Shown piece after piece: positions 36,175 to 48,800 of a DNA stretch of 64,000 nt. Every line of letters begins with the position of its first letter. Within the stretch, counting starts at the first letter, position 1. The stretch is from Macropodus opercularis. Lineage: Eukaryota > Chordata > Actinopteri > Anabantiformes > Osphronemidae. The notes beneath the pieces were generated by a model that was given only the letters and a program-made list of their open reading frames with translations, was not told the origin of the DNA and did not search any database. The stretch covers positions 9,351,501 through 9,415,500 of the forward strand of contig CM061102.1 of NCBI GenBank assembly GCA_030770545.1. The letters are read 5' to 3'. Both the position numbers and the translations under genes were made by a program.

Positions 36175-39100
36175 TGACGTTTTTGATTGCGCCACAAAAT
36201 CAAACAAATATCTCACATATCTGCATATTTCTCAGGTGCTGCCTCCGTACACGCGTAGACTTTCCTTGTGACATGTCTGCCCTTCGATAGCTCAGCTGGT
36301 AGAGCGGAGGACTGTAGGTTAATTGCAGCAGGTATCCTTAGGTCGCTGGTTCAATTCTGGCTCGAAGGATGAGGTTTTTGATTGTGCCACAAAATCAAAA
36401 AAATATCTCACATTTCTGCATATTTCTCAGGTGCTGCCTCCGTACACGCGTAGACCTTACTTGTGACATGTCTGCCCTTCGATAGCTCAGCTGGTAGAGC
36501 GGAGGACTGTACGTTAATTGCAGCAGGTATCCTTAGGTCGCTGGTTCAATTCCGGCTCGAAGGATGACGTTTTTGATTGCGCCACAAAATCAAACAAATA
36601 TCTCACATTTCTGCATATTTCTCAGGTGCTGCCTCCGTACAAGTGTAGACCTTCCTTGTGACATGTCTGCCCTTCGATAGCTCAGCTGGTAGAGCGGAGG
36701 ACTGTAGGTTAATTGCAGCAGGTATCCTTAGGTCGCTGGTTCAATTCCGGCTCGAGGGATGACGAATTTGATTGCGCCACAAAATCTAACAAATATCTCA
36801 CATTTCTGCATATTTTTCAGGTGCTGCGTCCGTACACGTGTAGACCTTCCTTGTGACATGTCTGCCCTTCGATAGCTCAGCTGGTAGAGCGGAGGACTGT
36901 AGGTTAATTGCAGCAGGTATCCTTAGGTCGCTGGTTCAATTCCGGCTCGAAGGACAAGGTTTTTGATTGCGCCACAAAATCAAAAAAAAACTTACATTTC
37001 TGCATATTTCTCAGGTGTTGCCTCCAAACACGTGTAGACCTTCCTTGTGACATGTCTGCCCTTCGATAGCTCAGCTGATAGAGCGGAGGACTGTAGGTTA
37101 ATTGCAGCAGGTATCCTTAGGTCGCTGGTTCAATTCTGGCTCGAAGGATGACGTTTTTGATTGCGACACAAAATCAAACAAATATCTCACATTTCTGCAT
37201 ATTTCTCAGGTGCTGCCTCCGTACAAGTGTAGACCTTCCTTGTGACATGTCTGCCCTTCGATAGCTCAGCTGGTAGAGCGGAGGACTGTAGGTTAATTGC
37301 AGCAGGTATCCTTAGGTCGCTGGTTCAATTCCGGCTCGAGGGATGACGAATTTGATTGCGCCACAAAATCTAACAAATATCTCACATTTCTGCATATTTT
37401 TCAGGTGCTGCGTCCGTACACGTGTAGACCTTCCTTGTGACATGTCTGCCCTTCGATAGCTCAGCTGGTATAGCAGAGGACTGTAGGTTAATTGCAGCAG
37501 GTATCCTTAGGTCGCTGGTTCAATTCCGGCTCGAAGGACAAGGTTTTTGATTGCGCCACAAAATCAAAAAAAAACTTACATTTCTGCATATTTCTCAGGT
37601 GTTGCCTCCAAACACGTGTAGACCTTCCTTGTGACATGTCTGCCCTTCGATAGCTCAGCTGATAGAGCGGAGGACTGTAGGTTAATTGCAGCAGGTATCC
37701 TTAGGTCGCTGGTTCAATTCTGGCTCGAAGGATGACGTTTTTGATTGCGACACAAAATCAAACAAATATCTCACATTTCTGCATATTTATCAGGTGTTGC
37801 CTCCAAACACGCGTAGACCTTCCTTGTGACATGTCTGCCCTTCGATAGCTCAGCTGGTAGAGCGGAGGACTGTAGGTTAAGTGCAGCAGGTATCCTTAGG
37901 TCGCTGGTTCAATTCCGGCTCGAAGGATGACGTTTTTGATTGTGCCACAAAATCAAAAAAATACTTACGTTTCTGCATATTTCTCAGGTGTTGCCTCCAA
38001 ACACGTGTAGACCTTCCTTGTGACATGTCTGCCCTTCGATAGCTCAGCTGGTAGAGCGGAGGACTGTAGGTTAATTGCAGCAGGTATCCTTAGGTCGCTG
38101 GTTCAATTCTGGCTCGAAGGATGACGTTTTTGATTGCGACACAAAATCAAACAAATATCTCACATTTCTGCATATTTATCAGGTGTTGCCTCCAAACACG
38201 CGTAGACCTTCCTTGTGACATGTCTGCCCTTCGATAGCTCAGCTGGTAGAGCGGAGGACTGTAGGTTAAGTGCAGCAGGTATCCTTAGGTCGCTGGTTCA
38301 ATTCCGGCTCGAAGGATGACGTTTTTGATTGTGCCACAAAATCAAAAAAATACTTTTGTTTCTGCATATTTCTCAGGTGTTGCCTCCAAACACGTGTAGA
38401 CCTTCCTTGTGACATGTCTGCCCTTCGATAGCTCAGCTGGTAGAGCGGAGGACTGTAGGTTAATTGCAGCAGGTATCCTTAGGTCGCTGGTTCAATTCCG
38501 GCTCGAAGGATGACGTTTTTGATTGCGCCACAAAATCAAACAAATATCTCACATTTCTGCATATTTCTCAGGTGCTGCCTCCAAACACGCGTAGACCTTC
38601 CTTATGACATGTCTGCCCTTCGATAGCTCAGCTGGTAGAGCAGAGGGCTGTAGGTTAATTGCAGCAGGTATCCTTAGGTCGCTGGTTCAATTCCGGCTCG
38701 AAGGATGACGTTTTTGATTGCGCCACAAAATCAAACAAATATCTCACATTTCTGCATATTTCTCAGGTGCTGCCTCCGTACAAGTGTAGACCTTCCTTGT
38801 GACATGTCTGCCCTTCGATAGCTCAGCTGGTAGAGCGGAGGACTGTAGGTTAATTGCAGCAGGTATCCTTAGGTCGCTGGTTCAATTCTGGCTCGAAGGA
38901 TGAGGTTTTTGATTGCGACACAAAATCAAACAAATATCTCACATTTCTGCATATTTATCAGGTGTTGCCTCCAAACACGCGTAGACCTTCCTTGTGACAT
39001 GTCTGCCCTTCGATAGCTCAGCTGGTAGAGCGGAGGACTGTAGGTTAATTGCAGCAGGTATCCTTAGGTCGCTGGTTCAATTCCGGCTCGAAGGACGAGG

Positions 39101-39391
39101 TTTTTGATTGTGCCACAAAATCAAACAAATATCTCAAATTTCTGCATATTTCTCAGGTGCTGCCTCCGTACACGCGTAGACTTTGGTTGTCACATGTCTG
39201 CCCTTCGATAGCTCAGCTGGTAGAGCGGAGGACTGTAGGTTAAGTGCAGCAGGTATCCTTAGGTCGCTGGTTCAATTCCGACTCGAAGGATGACGTTTTT
39301 GATTGCGCCACAAAATCAAACAAATATCTCAAATTTCTGCATATTTCTCAGGTTCTGTAGACCGCGTAGACCTTCCTTGTGACATGTCTGC

Positions 39392-39445
39392 CCTTCGATA
39401 GCTCAGCTGGTAGAGCGGAGGACTGTAGGTTAATTGCAGCAGGTA
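39392..39445 (+). pseudogene. tRNA-Tyr 5' half truncated in the intron
   Basis: The 5' exon and the intron up to CAGCAGGT are present, then the sequence passes into the A-run of the spacer. The whole 3' exon with the B box and the terminator is missing. The preceding spacer is also rearranged (TTCTGTAGACCGCGTAG), so two events lie close together. Confidence 0.92.
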
Positions 39446-39519
39446 AAAAAAAATCACATTTCTGCATATTTCTCAGGTGCTTCCTCCGTACACGCGTAGA
39501 CTTTGGTTGTGACATGTCT

Positions 39520-39548
39520 GGTCGCTGGTTCAATTCCGGCTCGAAGGA
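39520..39548 (+). pseudogene. 3'-only tRNA-Tyr fragment
   Basis: GTCTG-GGTCGCTGG junction as at 7802. It directly follows the truncated 5' half at 39392, so two consecutive units are both non-functional. Confidence 0.92.
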
Positions 39549-41014
39549 TGACGTTTTTGATTGCGCCACAAAATCAAACAAATATCTCACATATCTGCAT
39601 ATTTCTCAGGTGCTGCCTCCGTACACGCGTAGACTTTCCTTGTGACATGTCTGCCCTTCGATAGCTCAGCTGGTAGAGCGGAGGACTGTAGGTTAATTGC
39701 AGCAGGTATCCTTAGGTCGCTGGTTAAATTCCGGCTCGAAGGATGACGTTTTTGATTGCGCCACAAAATCAAACAGATATCTCACATTTCTGCATATTTC
39801 TCAGGTGCTGCCTCCGTACACGCGTAGACCTTCCTTGTGACATGTCTGCCCTTCGATAGCTCAGCTGGTAGAGCGGAGGACTGTAGGTTAATTGCAGCAG
39901 GTATCCTTAGGTCGCTGGTTCAAATCCGGCTCGAAGGATGAGGTTTTTGATTGTGCCACAAAATCAAAAAAATACTCACTCATCTGCATATTTCTCAGGT
40001 GCTGCCTCCAAACACGCGTAGACCTTCCTTGTGACTTGTCTGCCCTTCGATAGCTCAGCTGGTAGAGCGGAGGACTGTAGGTTAATTGCAGCAGGTATCC
40101 TTAGGTCGCTGGTTCAATTCCGGCTCGAAGGATGACGTTTTTGATTGTGCCACAAAATCAAAAAAATACTTACATTTCTGCATATTTCTCAGGTGTTGCC
40201 TCCAAACACGTGTAGACCTTCCTTGTGACATGTCTGCCCTTCGATAGCTCAGCTGGTAGAGCGGAGGACTGTAGGTTAGATGCAGTAGGTATCCTTAGGT
40301 CGCTGGTTCAATTCCGGCTCAAAGGATGAGGTTTTTGATTGTGCCACAAAATCAAAAAAATACTCACATTTCTGCATATTTCTCAGGTGCTGCCTCCGTA
40401 CACGCGTAGACCTTCCTTGTGACATGTCTGCCCTTCGATAGCTCAGCTGGTAGAGCGGAGGACTGTAGGTTAAGTGCAGCAGGTATCCTTAGGTCGCTGG
40501 TTCAATTCCGGCTCGAAGGATGACGTTTTTGATTGCGCCACAAAATCAAACAAATATCTCACATTTCTCCATATTTCTCAGGTGCTGCCTCCGTACACGT
40601 GTAGACCTTCCTTGTGACATGTCTGCCCTTCGATAGCTCAGCTGGTAGAGCGGAGGACTGTAGGTTAATTGCAGCAGGTATCCTTAGGTCGCTGGTTCAA
40701 TTCCGGCTCGAAGGATGAGGTTTTTGATTGTGCCACAAAATCAAAAAAATAATCATATTTCTGCATATTTCTCAGGTGTTGCCTCCAAACATGTGTAGAC
40801 CTTCCTTGTGACATGTCTACCCTTCGATAGCTCAGCTGGTAGAGCGGAGGACTGTAGGTTAATTGCAGTAGGTATCCTTAGGTCGCTGGTTCAATTCCGG
40901 CTCGAAGGATGAGGTTTTTGATTGTGCCACAAAATCAAAAAAATACTCACATTTCTGCATATTTCTCAGGTGCTGCCTCCGTACACGCGTAGACCTTCCT
41001 TGTGACATGTCTGC

Positions 41015-44000
41015 CCTTCGATAGCTCAGCTGGTAGAGCGGAGGACTGTAGGTTAATTGCAGCAGGTATCCTTAGGTCGCTGGTTCAATTCCGGCTCGAA
41101 GGATGACGTTTTTGATTGCGCCACAAAATCAAACAAATATCTCACATTTCTGCATATTTCTCAGGTTCTGCCTTCGTACACGCGTAGACCTTCCTTGTGA
41201 CATGTCTGCCCTTCGATAGCTCAGCTGGTAGAGCGGAGGACTGTAGGTTAATTGCAGCAGGTATCCTTAGGTCGCTGGTTCAATTCCGGCTCGAAGGATG
41301 AGGTTTTTGATTGTGCCACAAAATCAAAAAAATACTCACTTATCTGCATATTTCTCAGGTGCTGCCTCCAAACACGTGTAGACCTTCCTTGTGACATGTC
41401 TGCCCTTCGATAGCTCAGCTGGTAAAGCGGAGGACTGTAGGTTAATTGCAGCAGGTATCCTTAGGTCGCTGGTTCAATTCCGGCTCGAAGGACGAGGTTT
41501 TTGATTGTGCCACAAAATCAAAAAAATACTTACATTTCTGCATATTTCTCAGGTGTTGCCTCCGTACACGCGTAGACCTTCCTTGTGACATGTCTGCCCT
41601 TCGATAGCTCAGCTGGTAGAGCGGAGGACTGTAGGTTAATTGCAGCAGGTATCCTTAGGTCGCTGGTTCAATTCCGGCTCGAAGGATGACGTTTTTGATT
41701 GCGCCACAAAATCAAACAAATATCTCACATTTCTGCATATTTCTCAGGTTCTGCCTTCGTACACGCGTAGACCTTCCTTGTGACATGTCTGCCCTTCGAT
41801 AGCTCAGCTGGTAGAGCGGAGGACTGTAGGTTAATTGCAGCAGGTATCCTTAGGTCGCTGGTTCAATTCCGGCTCGAAGGATGAGGTTTTTGATTGTGCC
41901 ACAAAATCAAAAAAATACTCACTTATCTGCATATTTCTCAGGTGCTGCCTCCAAACACGTGTAGACCTTCCTTGTGACATGTCTGCCCTTCGATAGCTCA
42001 GCTGGTAAAGCGGAGGACTGTAGGTTAATTGCAGCAGGTATCCTTAGGTCGCTGGTTCAATTCCGGCTCGAAGGATGACGTTTTTGATTGCGCCACAAAA
42101 TCAAACAAATATCTCACATTTCTGCATATTTCTCAGGTGTTGCCTCCAAACACGCGTAGACCTTCCTTGTGACATGTCTGCCCTTCGATAGCTCAGCTGG
42201 TAGAGCGGAGGACTGTAGGTTAATTGCAGCAGGTATCCTTAGGTCGCTGGTTCAATTCCGGCTCGAAGGATGACGTTTTTGATTGCGCCACAAAATCAAA
42301 CAAATATCTCACATTTCTGCATATTTCTCAGGTGCTGCCTCCGTACACGCGTAGACCTTCCTTGTGACATGTCTGCCCTTCGATAGCTCAGCTGGTAGAG
42401 CGGAGGACTGTAGGTTAATTGCAGCAGGTATCCTTAGGTCGGTGGTTCAATTCCGGCTCGAAGGATGAGGTTTTTGATTGCGCCACAAAATCAAACCAAT
42501 GTCTCACATTTCTGCATATTTCTCAGGTGCTGCCTCCGTACACGCGTAGACCTTCCTTGTGATATGTCTGCCCTTCGATAGCTCAGCTGGTAGAGCGGAG
42601 GACTGTAGGTTAAGTGCAGCAGGTATCCTTAGGTCGCTGGTTCAATTCCGGCTCGAAGGATGACGTTTTTGATTGTGCCACAAAATCAAAAAAATACTTA
42701 CATTTCTGCATATTTCTCAGGTGCTGCCTCCGTACACGCGTAGACCTTCCTTGTGACATGTCTGCCCTTCGATAGCTCAGCTGGTAGAGCGGAGGACTGT
42801 AGGTTAAGTGCAGCAGGTATCCTTAGGTCGCTGGTTCAATTCCGGCTCGAAGGATGACGTTTTTGATTGTGCCACAAAATCAAAAAAATACTTACATTTC
42901 TGCATATTTCTCAGGTGTTGCCTCCAAACACGTGTAGACCTTCCTTGTGACATGTCTGCCCTTCGATAGCTCAGCTGGTAGAGCGGAGGACTGTAGGTTA
43001 ATTGCAGTAGGTATCCTTAGGTCGCTGGTTCAATTCCGGCTCAAAGGATGAGGTTTTTGATTGTGCCACAAAATCAAAAAAATACTCACATTTCTGCATA
43101 TTTCTCAGTTGCTGCCTCCGTACACGCGTAGACCTTCCTTGTGACATGTCTGCCCTTCGATAGCTCAGCTGGTAGAGCGGAGGACTGTAGGTTAATTGCA
43201 GCAGGTATCCTTAGGTCGCTGGTTCAATTCCGGCTCGAAGGATGACGTTTTTGATTGCGCCACAAAATCAAACAAATATCTCACATTTCTGCATATTTCT
43301 CAGGTGCTGCCTCCGTACACGCGTAGACCTTCCTTGTGACATGTCTGCCCTTCGATAGCTCAGCTGGTAGAGCGGAGGACTGTAGGTTAATCGCAGCAGG
43401 TATCCTTAGGTCGCTGGTTCAATTCCGGCTCGAAGGATGAGGTTTTTGATTGTGCCACAAAATCAAAAAAATAATCATATTTCTGCATATTTCTCAGGTG
43501 CTGCCTCCGTACACGCGTAGACCTTCCTTGTGACATGTCTGCCCTTCGATAGCTCAGCTGGTAGAGCGGAGGACTGTAGGTTAAGTGCAGCAGGTATCCT
43601 TAGGTCGCTGGTTCAATTCCGGCTCGAAGGATGACGTTTTTGATTGCGCCACAAAATCAAACAAATATCTCACATTTCTGCATATTTCTCAGGTGCTGCC
43701 TCCGTACACGCGTAGACCTTCCTTGTGACATGTCTGCCCTTCGATAGCTCAGCTGGTAGAGCGGAGGACTGTAGGTTAAGTGCAGCAGGTATCCTTAGGT
43801 CGCTGGTTCAATTCCGGCTCGCAGGATAAGGTTTTTGATTGTGCCACAAAATCAAACAAATATCTCACATTTCTGCATATTTTTCAGGTGCTGCGTCCGT
43901 ACAAGCATAGACCTTCCTTGTGACATGTCTGCCCTTCGATAGCTCAGCTGGTAGAGCGGAGGACTGTAGGTTAAGTGCAGCAGGTATCCTTAGGTCACTG

Positions 44001-45772
44001 GTTCAATTCCGGCTCGAAGGACGAGGTTTTTGATTGTGCCACAAAATCAAAAAAATACTTACGTTTCTGCATATTTCTCAGGTGTTGCCTCCAAACACGT
44101 GTAGACCTTCCTTGTGACATGTCTGCCCTTCGATAGCTCAGCTGGTAGAGCGGAGGACTGTAGGTTAAGTGCAGCAGGTATCCTTAGGTCGCTGGTTCAA
44201 TTCTGGCTCGCAGGATAAGGTTTTTGATTGTGCCACAAAATCAAACAAATATCTCACATTTCTGCATATTTTTCAGGTGCTGCCTCCGTACAAGCATAGA
44301 CCTTCCTTGTGACATGTCTGCCCTTCGATAGCTCAGCTGGTAGAGCGGAGGACTGTAGGTTAATTGCAGCAGGTATCCTTAGGTCGCTGGTTCAATTCCG
44401 GCTCGAAGGATGACGTTTTTGATTGCGCCACAAAATCAAACAAATATCTCACATTTCTGCATATTTCTCAGGTGCTGCCTCCGTACACGCGTAGACCTTC
44501 CTTGTGACATGTCTGCCCTTCGATAGCTCAGCTGGTAGAGCGGAGGACTGTAGGTTAATTGCAGCAGGTATCCTTAGGTCGCTGGTTCAATTCCGGCTTG
44601 AAGGATGACGTTTTTGATTGCGCCACAAAATCAAACAAATATCTCACATTTCTGCATATTTCTCAGGTGCTGCCTCCGTACACGCGTAGACCTTCCTTGT
44701 GACATGTCTGCCCTTCGATAGCTCAGCTGGTAGAGCGGAGGACTGTAGGTTAATTGCAGCAGGTATCCTTAGGTCGCTGGTTCAATTCTGGCTCGAAGGA
44801 TGACGTTTTTGATTGTGCCACAAAATCAAAAAAATACTTACATTTCTGCATATTTCTCAGGTGTTGCCTCCAAACACGCGTAGACCTTCCTTGTGACATG
44901 TCTGCCCTTCGATAGCTCAGCTGGTAGAGCGGAGGACTGTAGGTTAATTGCAGTAGGTATCCTTAGGTCGCTGGTTCAATTCCGGCTCAAAGGATGAGGT
45001 TTTTGATTGTGCCACAAAATCAAAAAAATACTCACATTTCTGCATATTTCTCAGTTGCTGCCTCCGTACACGCGTAGACCTTCCTTGTGACATGTCTGCC
45101 CTTCGATAGCTCAGCTGGTAGAGCGGAGGACTGTAGGTTAATTGCAGCAGGTATCCTTAGGTCGCTGGTTCAATTCCGGCTCGAAGGATGACGTTTTTGA
45201 TTGCGCCACAAAATCAAACAAATATCTCACATTTCTGCATATTTCTCAGGTGCTGCCTCCGTACACGCGTAGACCTTCCTTGTGACATGTCTGCCCTTCG
45301 ATAGCTCAGCTGGTAGAGCGGAGGACTGTAGGTTAATCGCAGCAGGTATCCTTAGGTCGCTGGTTCAATTCCGGCTCGAAGGATGAGGTTTTTGATTGTG
45401 CCACAAAATCAAAAAAATAATCATATTTCTGCATATTTCTCAGGTGCTGCCTCCGTACACGCGTAGACCTTCCTTGTGACATGTCTGCCCTTCGATAGCT
45501 CAGCTGGTAGAGCGGAGGACTGTAGGTTAAGTGCAGCAGGTATCCTTAGGTCGCTGGTTCAATTCCGGCTCGAAGGATGACGTTTTTGATTGCGCCACAA
45601 AATCAAACAAATATCTCACATTTCTGCATATTTCTCAGGTGCTGCCTCCGTACACGCGTAGACCTTCCTTGTGACATGTCTGCCCTTCGATAGCTCAGCT
45701 GGTAGAGCGGAGGACTGTAGGTTAAGTGCAGCAGGTATCCTTAGGTCGCTGGTTCAATTCCGGCTCGCAGGA
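41015..45772 (+). tRNA. tRNA-Tyr(GTA) copies, block 8 (25 genes)
   Basis: Starts (89 bp each): 41015, 41210, 41404, 41598, 41793, 41987, 42182, 42377, 42572, 42766, 42960, 43154, 43349, 43543, 43738, 43933, 44127, 44322, 44517, 44712, 44906, 45100, 45295, 45489, 45684. 41404 and 41987 have G22-to-A in the D stem; 42377 has GGTCGGTGG. 42960-44127 recur at 44906-46073 (1,946 bp). This end of the array is more uniform, and many copies (for example 44322) are consensus. Confidence 0.93.
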
Positions 45773-45878
45773 TAAGGTTTTTGATTGTGCCACAAAATCA
45801 AACAAATATCTCACATTTCTGCATATTTTTCAGGTGCTGCGTCCGTACAAGCATAGACCTTCCTTGTGACATGTCTGC

Positions 45879-48800
45879 CCTTCGATAGCTCAGCTGGTAG
45901 AGCAGAGGACTGTAGGTTAAGTGCAGCAGGTATCCTTAGGTCACTGGTTCAATTCCGGCTCGAAGGACGAGGTTTTTGATTGTGCCACAAAATCAAAAAA
46001 ATACTTACGTTTCTGCATATTTCTCAGGTGTTGCCTCCAAACACGTGTAGACCTTCCTTGTGACATGTCTGCCCTTCGATAGCTCAGCTGGTAGAGCGGA
46101 GGACTGTAGGTTAAGTGCAGCAGGTATCCTTAGGTCGCTGGTTCAATTCTGGCTCGCAGGATAAGGTTTTTGATTGTGCCACAAAATCAAACAAATATCT
46201 CACATTTCTGCATATTTTTCAGGTGCTGCGTCCGTACAAGCATAGACCTTCCTTGTGACATGTCTGCCCTTCGATAGCTCAGCTGGTAGAGCGGAGGACT
46301 GTAGGTTAATTGCAGCAGGTATCCTTAGGTCGCTGGTTCAATTCCGGCTCGAAGGATGACGTTTTTGATTGCGCCACAAAATCAAACAAATATCTCAAAT
46401 TTCTGCATATTTCTCAGGTGCTGCCTCTGTACACGCGTAGACTTTGGTTGTCACATGTCTGCCCTTCGATAGCTCAGCTGGTAGAGCGGAGGACTGTAGG
46501 TTAAGTGCAGCAGGTATCCTTAGGTCGCTGGTTCAATTCCGGCTCGAAGGATGGCGTTTTTGATTGCGCCACAAAATCAAACAAATATCTCACATTTCTG
46601 CATATTTCTCAGGTGCTGCCTCCGTACACGCGTAGACCTTCCTTGTGACATGTCTGCCCTTCGATAGCTCAGCTGGTAGAGCGGAGGACTGTAGGTTAAG
46701 TGCAGCAGGTATCCTTAGGTCGCTGGTTCAATTCCGGCTCGCAGGATAAGGTTTTTGATTGTGCCACAAAATCAAACAAATATCTCACATTTCTGCATAT
46801 TTTTCAGGTGCTGCGTCCGTACAAGCATAGACCTTCCTTGTGACATGTCTGCCCTTCGATAGCTCAGCTGGTAGAGCGGAGGACTGTAGGTTAATTGCAG
46901 CAGGTATCCTTAGGTCGCTGGTTCAATTCCGGCTCGAAGGATGAGGTTTTTGATTGTGCCACAAAATCAAAAAAATAATCATATTTCTGCATATTTCTCA
47001 GGTGTTGCCTCCAAACATGTGTAGACCTTCCTTGTGACATGTCTACCCTTCGATAGCTCAGCTGGTAGAGCGGAGGACTGTAGGTTAATTGCAGTAGGTA
47101 TCCTTAGGTCGCTGGTTCAATTCCGGCTCGAAGGATGAGGTTTTTGATTGTGCCACAAAATCAAAAAAATACTCACATTTCTGCATATTTCTCAGGTGCT
47201 GCCTCCGTACACGCGTAGACCTTCCTTGTGACATGTCTGCCCTTCGATAGCTCAGCTGGTAGAGCGGAGGACTGTAGGTTAATTGCAGCAGGTATCCTTA
47301 GGTCGCTGGTTCAATTCCGGCTCGAAGGATGACGTTTTTGATTGCGCCACAAAATCAAACAAATATCTCACATTTCTGCATATTTCTCAGGTTCTGCCTT
47401 CGTACACGCGTAGACCTTCCTTGTGACATGTCTGCCCTTCGATAGCTCAGCTGGTAGAGCGGAGGACTGTAGGTTAATTGCAGCAGGTATCCTTAGGTCG
47501 CTGGTTCAATTCCGGCTCGAAGGATGAGGTTTTTGATTGTGCCACAAAATCAAAAAAATACTCACTTATCTGCATATTTCTCAGGTGCTGCCTCCAAACA
47601 CGTGTAGACCTTCCTTGTGACATGTCTGCCCTTCGATAGCTCAGCTGGTAAAGCGGAGGACTGTAGGTTAATTGCAGCAGGTATCCTTAGGTCGCTGGTT
47701 CAATTCCGGCTCGAAGGATGACGTTTTTGATTGCGCCACAAAATCAAACAAATATCTCACATTTCTGCATATTTCTCAGGTGTTGCCTCCAAACACGCGT
47801 AGACCTTCCTTGTGACATGTCTGCCCTTCGATAGCTCAGCTGGTAGAGCGGAGGACTGTAGGTTAATTGCAGCAGGTATCCTTAGGTCGCTGGTTCAATT
47901 CCGGCTCGAAGGACGAGGTTTTTGATTGTGCCACAAAATCAAAAAAATACTTACATTTCTGCATATTTCTCAGGTGTTGCCTCCGTACACGCGTAGACCT
48001 TCCTTGTGACATGTCTGCCCTTCGATAGCTCAGCTGGTAGAGCGGAGGACTGTAGGTTAATTGCAGCAGGTATCCTTATGTCGCTGGTTCAATTCCGGCT
48101 CGAAGGATGACGTTTTTGATTGCGCCACAAAATCAAACAAATATCTCACATTTCTGCATATTTCTCAGGTGCTGCCTCCGTACACGCGTAGACCTTCCTT
48201 GTGACATGTCTGCCCTTCGATAGCTCAGCTGGTAGAGCGGAGGACTGTAGGTTAATTGCAGCAGGTATCCTTAGGTCGGTGGTTCAATTCCGGCTCGAAG
48301 GATGAGGTTTTTGATTGCGCCACAAAATCAAACCAATGTCTCACATTTCTGCATATTTCTCAGGTGCTGCCTCCGTACACGCGTAGACCTTCCTTGTGAT
48401 ATGTCTGCCCTTCGATAGCTCAGCTGGTAGAGCGGAGGACTGTAGGTTAAGTGCAGCAGGTATCCTTAGGTCGCTGGTTCAATTTCGGCTTGAAGGATGA
48501 CGTTTTTGATTGCGCCACAAAATCAAACAAATATCTCACATTTCTGCATATTTCTCAGGTGCTGCCTCCGTACACGTGTAGACCTTCCTTGTGACATGTC
48601 TGCCCTTCGATAGCTCAGCTGGTAGAGCGGAGGACTGTAGGTTAATTGCAGCAGGTATCCTTAGGTCGCTGGTTCAATTCCGGCTCGAAGGATGACGTTT
48701 TTGATTGTGCCACAAAATCAAAAAAATAATCATATTTCTGCATATTTCTCAGGTGTTGCCTCCAAACATGTGTAGACCTTCCTTGTGACATGTCTACCCT

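Larger units (their letters stand above)
35954..40909 (+). tRNA. tRNA-Tyr(GTA) copies, block 7 (24 genes and one truncated copy)
   Basis: Starts (89 bp each): 35954, 36281, 36476, 36671, 36866, 37060, 37255, 37450, 37644, 37839, 38033, 38228, 38422, 38617, 38812, 39007, 39202, 39655, 39850, 40044, 40238, 40432, 40627, 40821; the truncated copy at 39392 is listed separately. 35954 has G15-to-C, 36476 has G37-to-C, 36671 and 37255 lack the T5 terminator, 37060 and 37644 have GCTGATAG, 37450 has GGTATAGCAG, 39655 has C56-to-A. The intron of 40238 begins GTTAGATG. 40627 is consensus. Confidence 0.93.
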
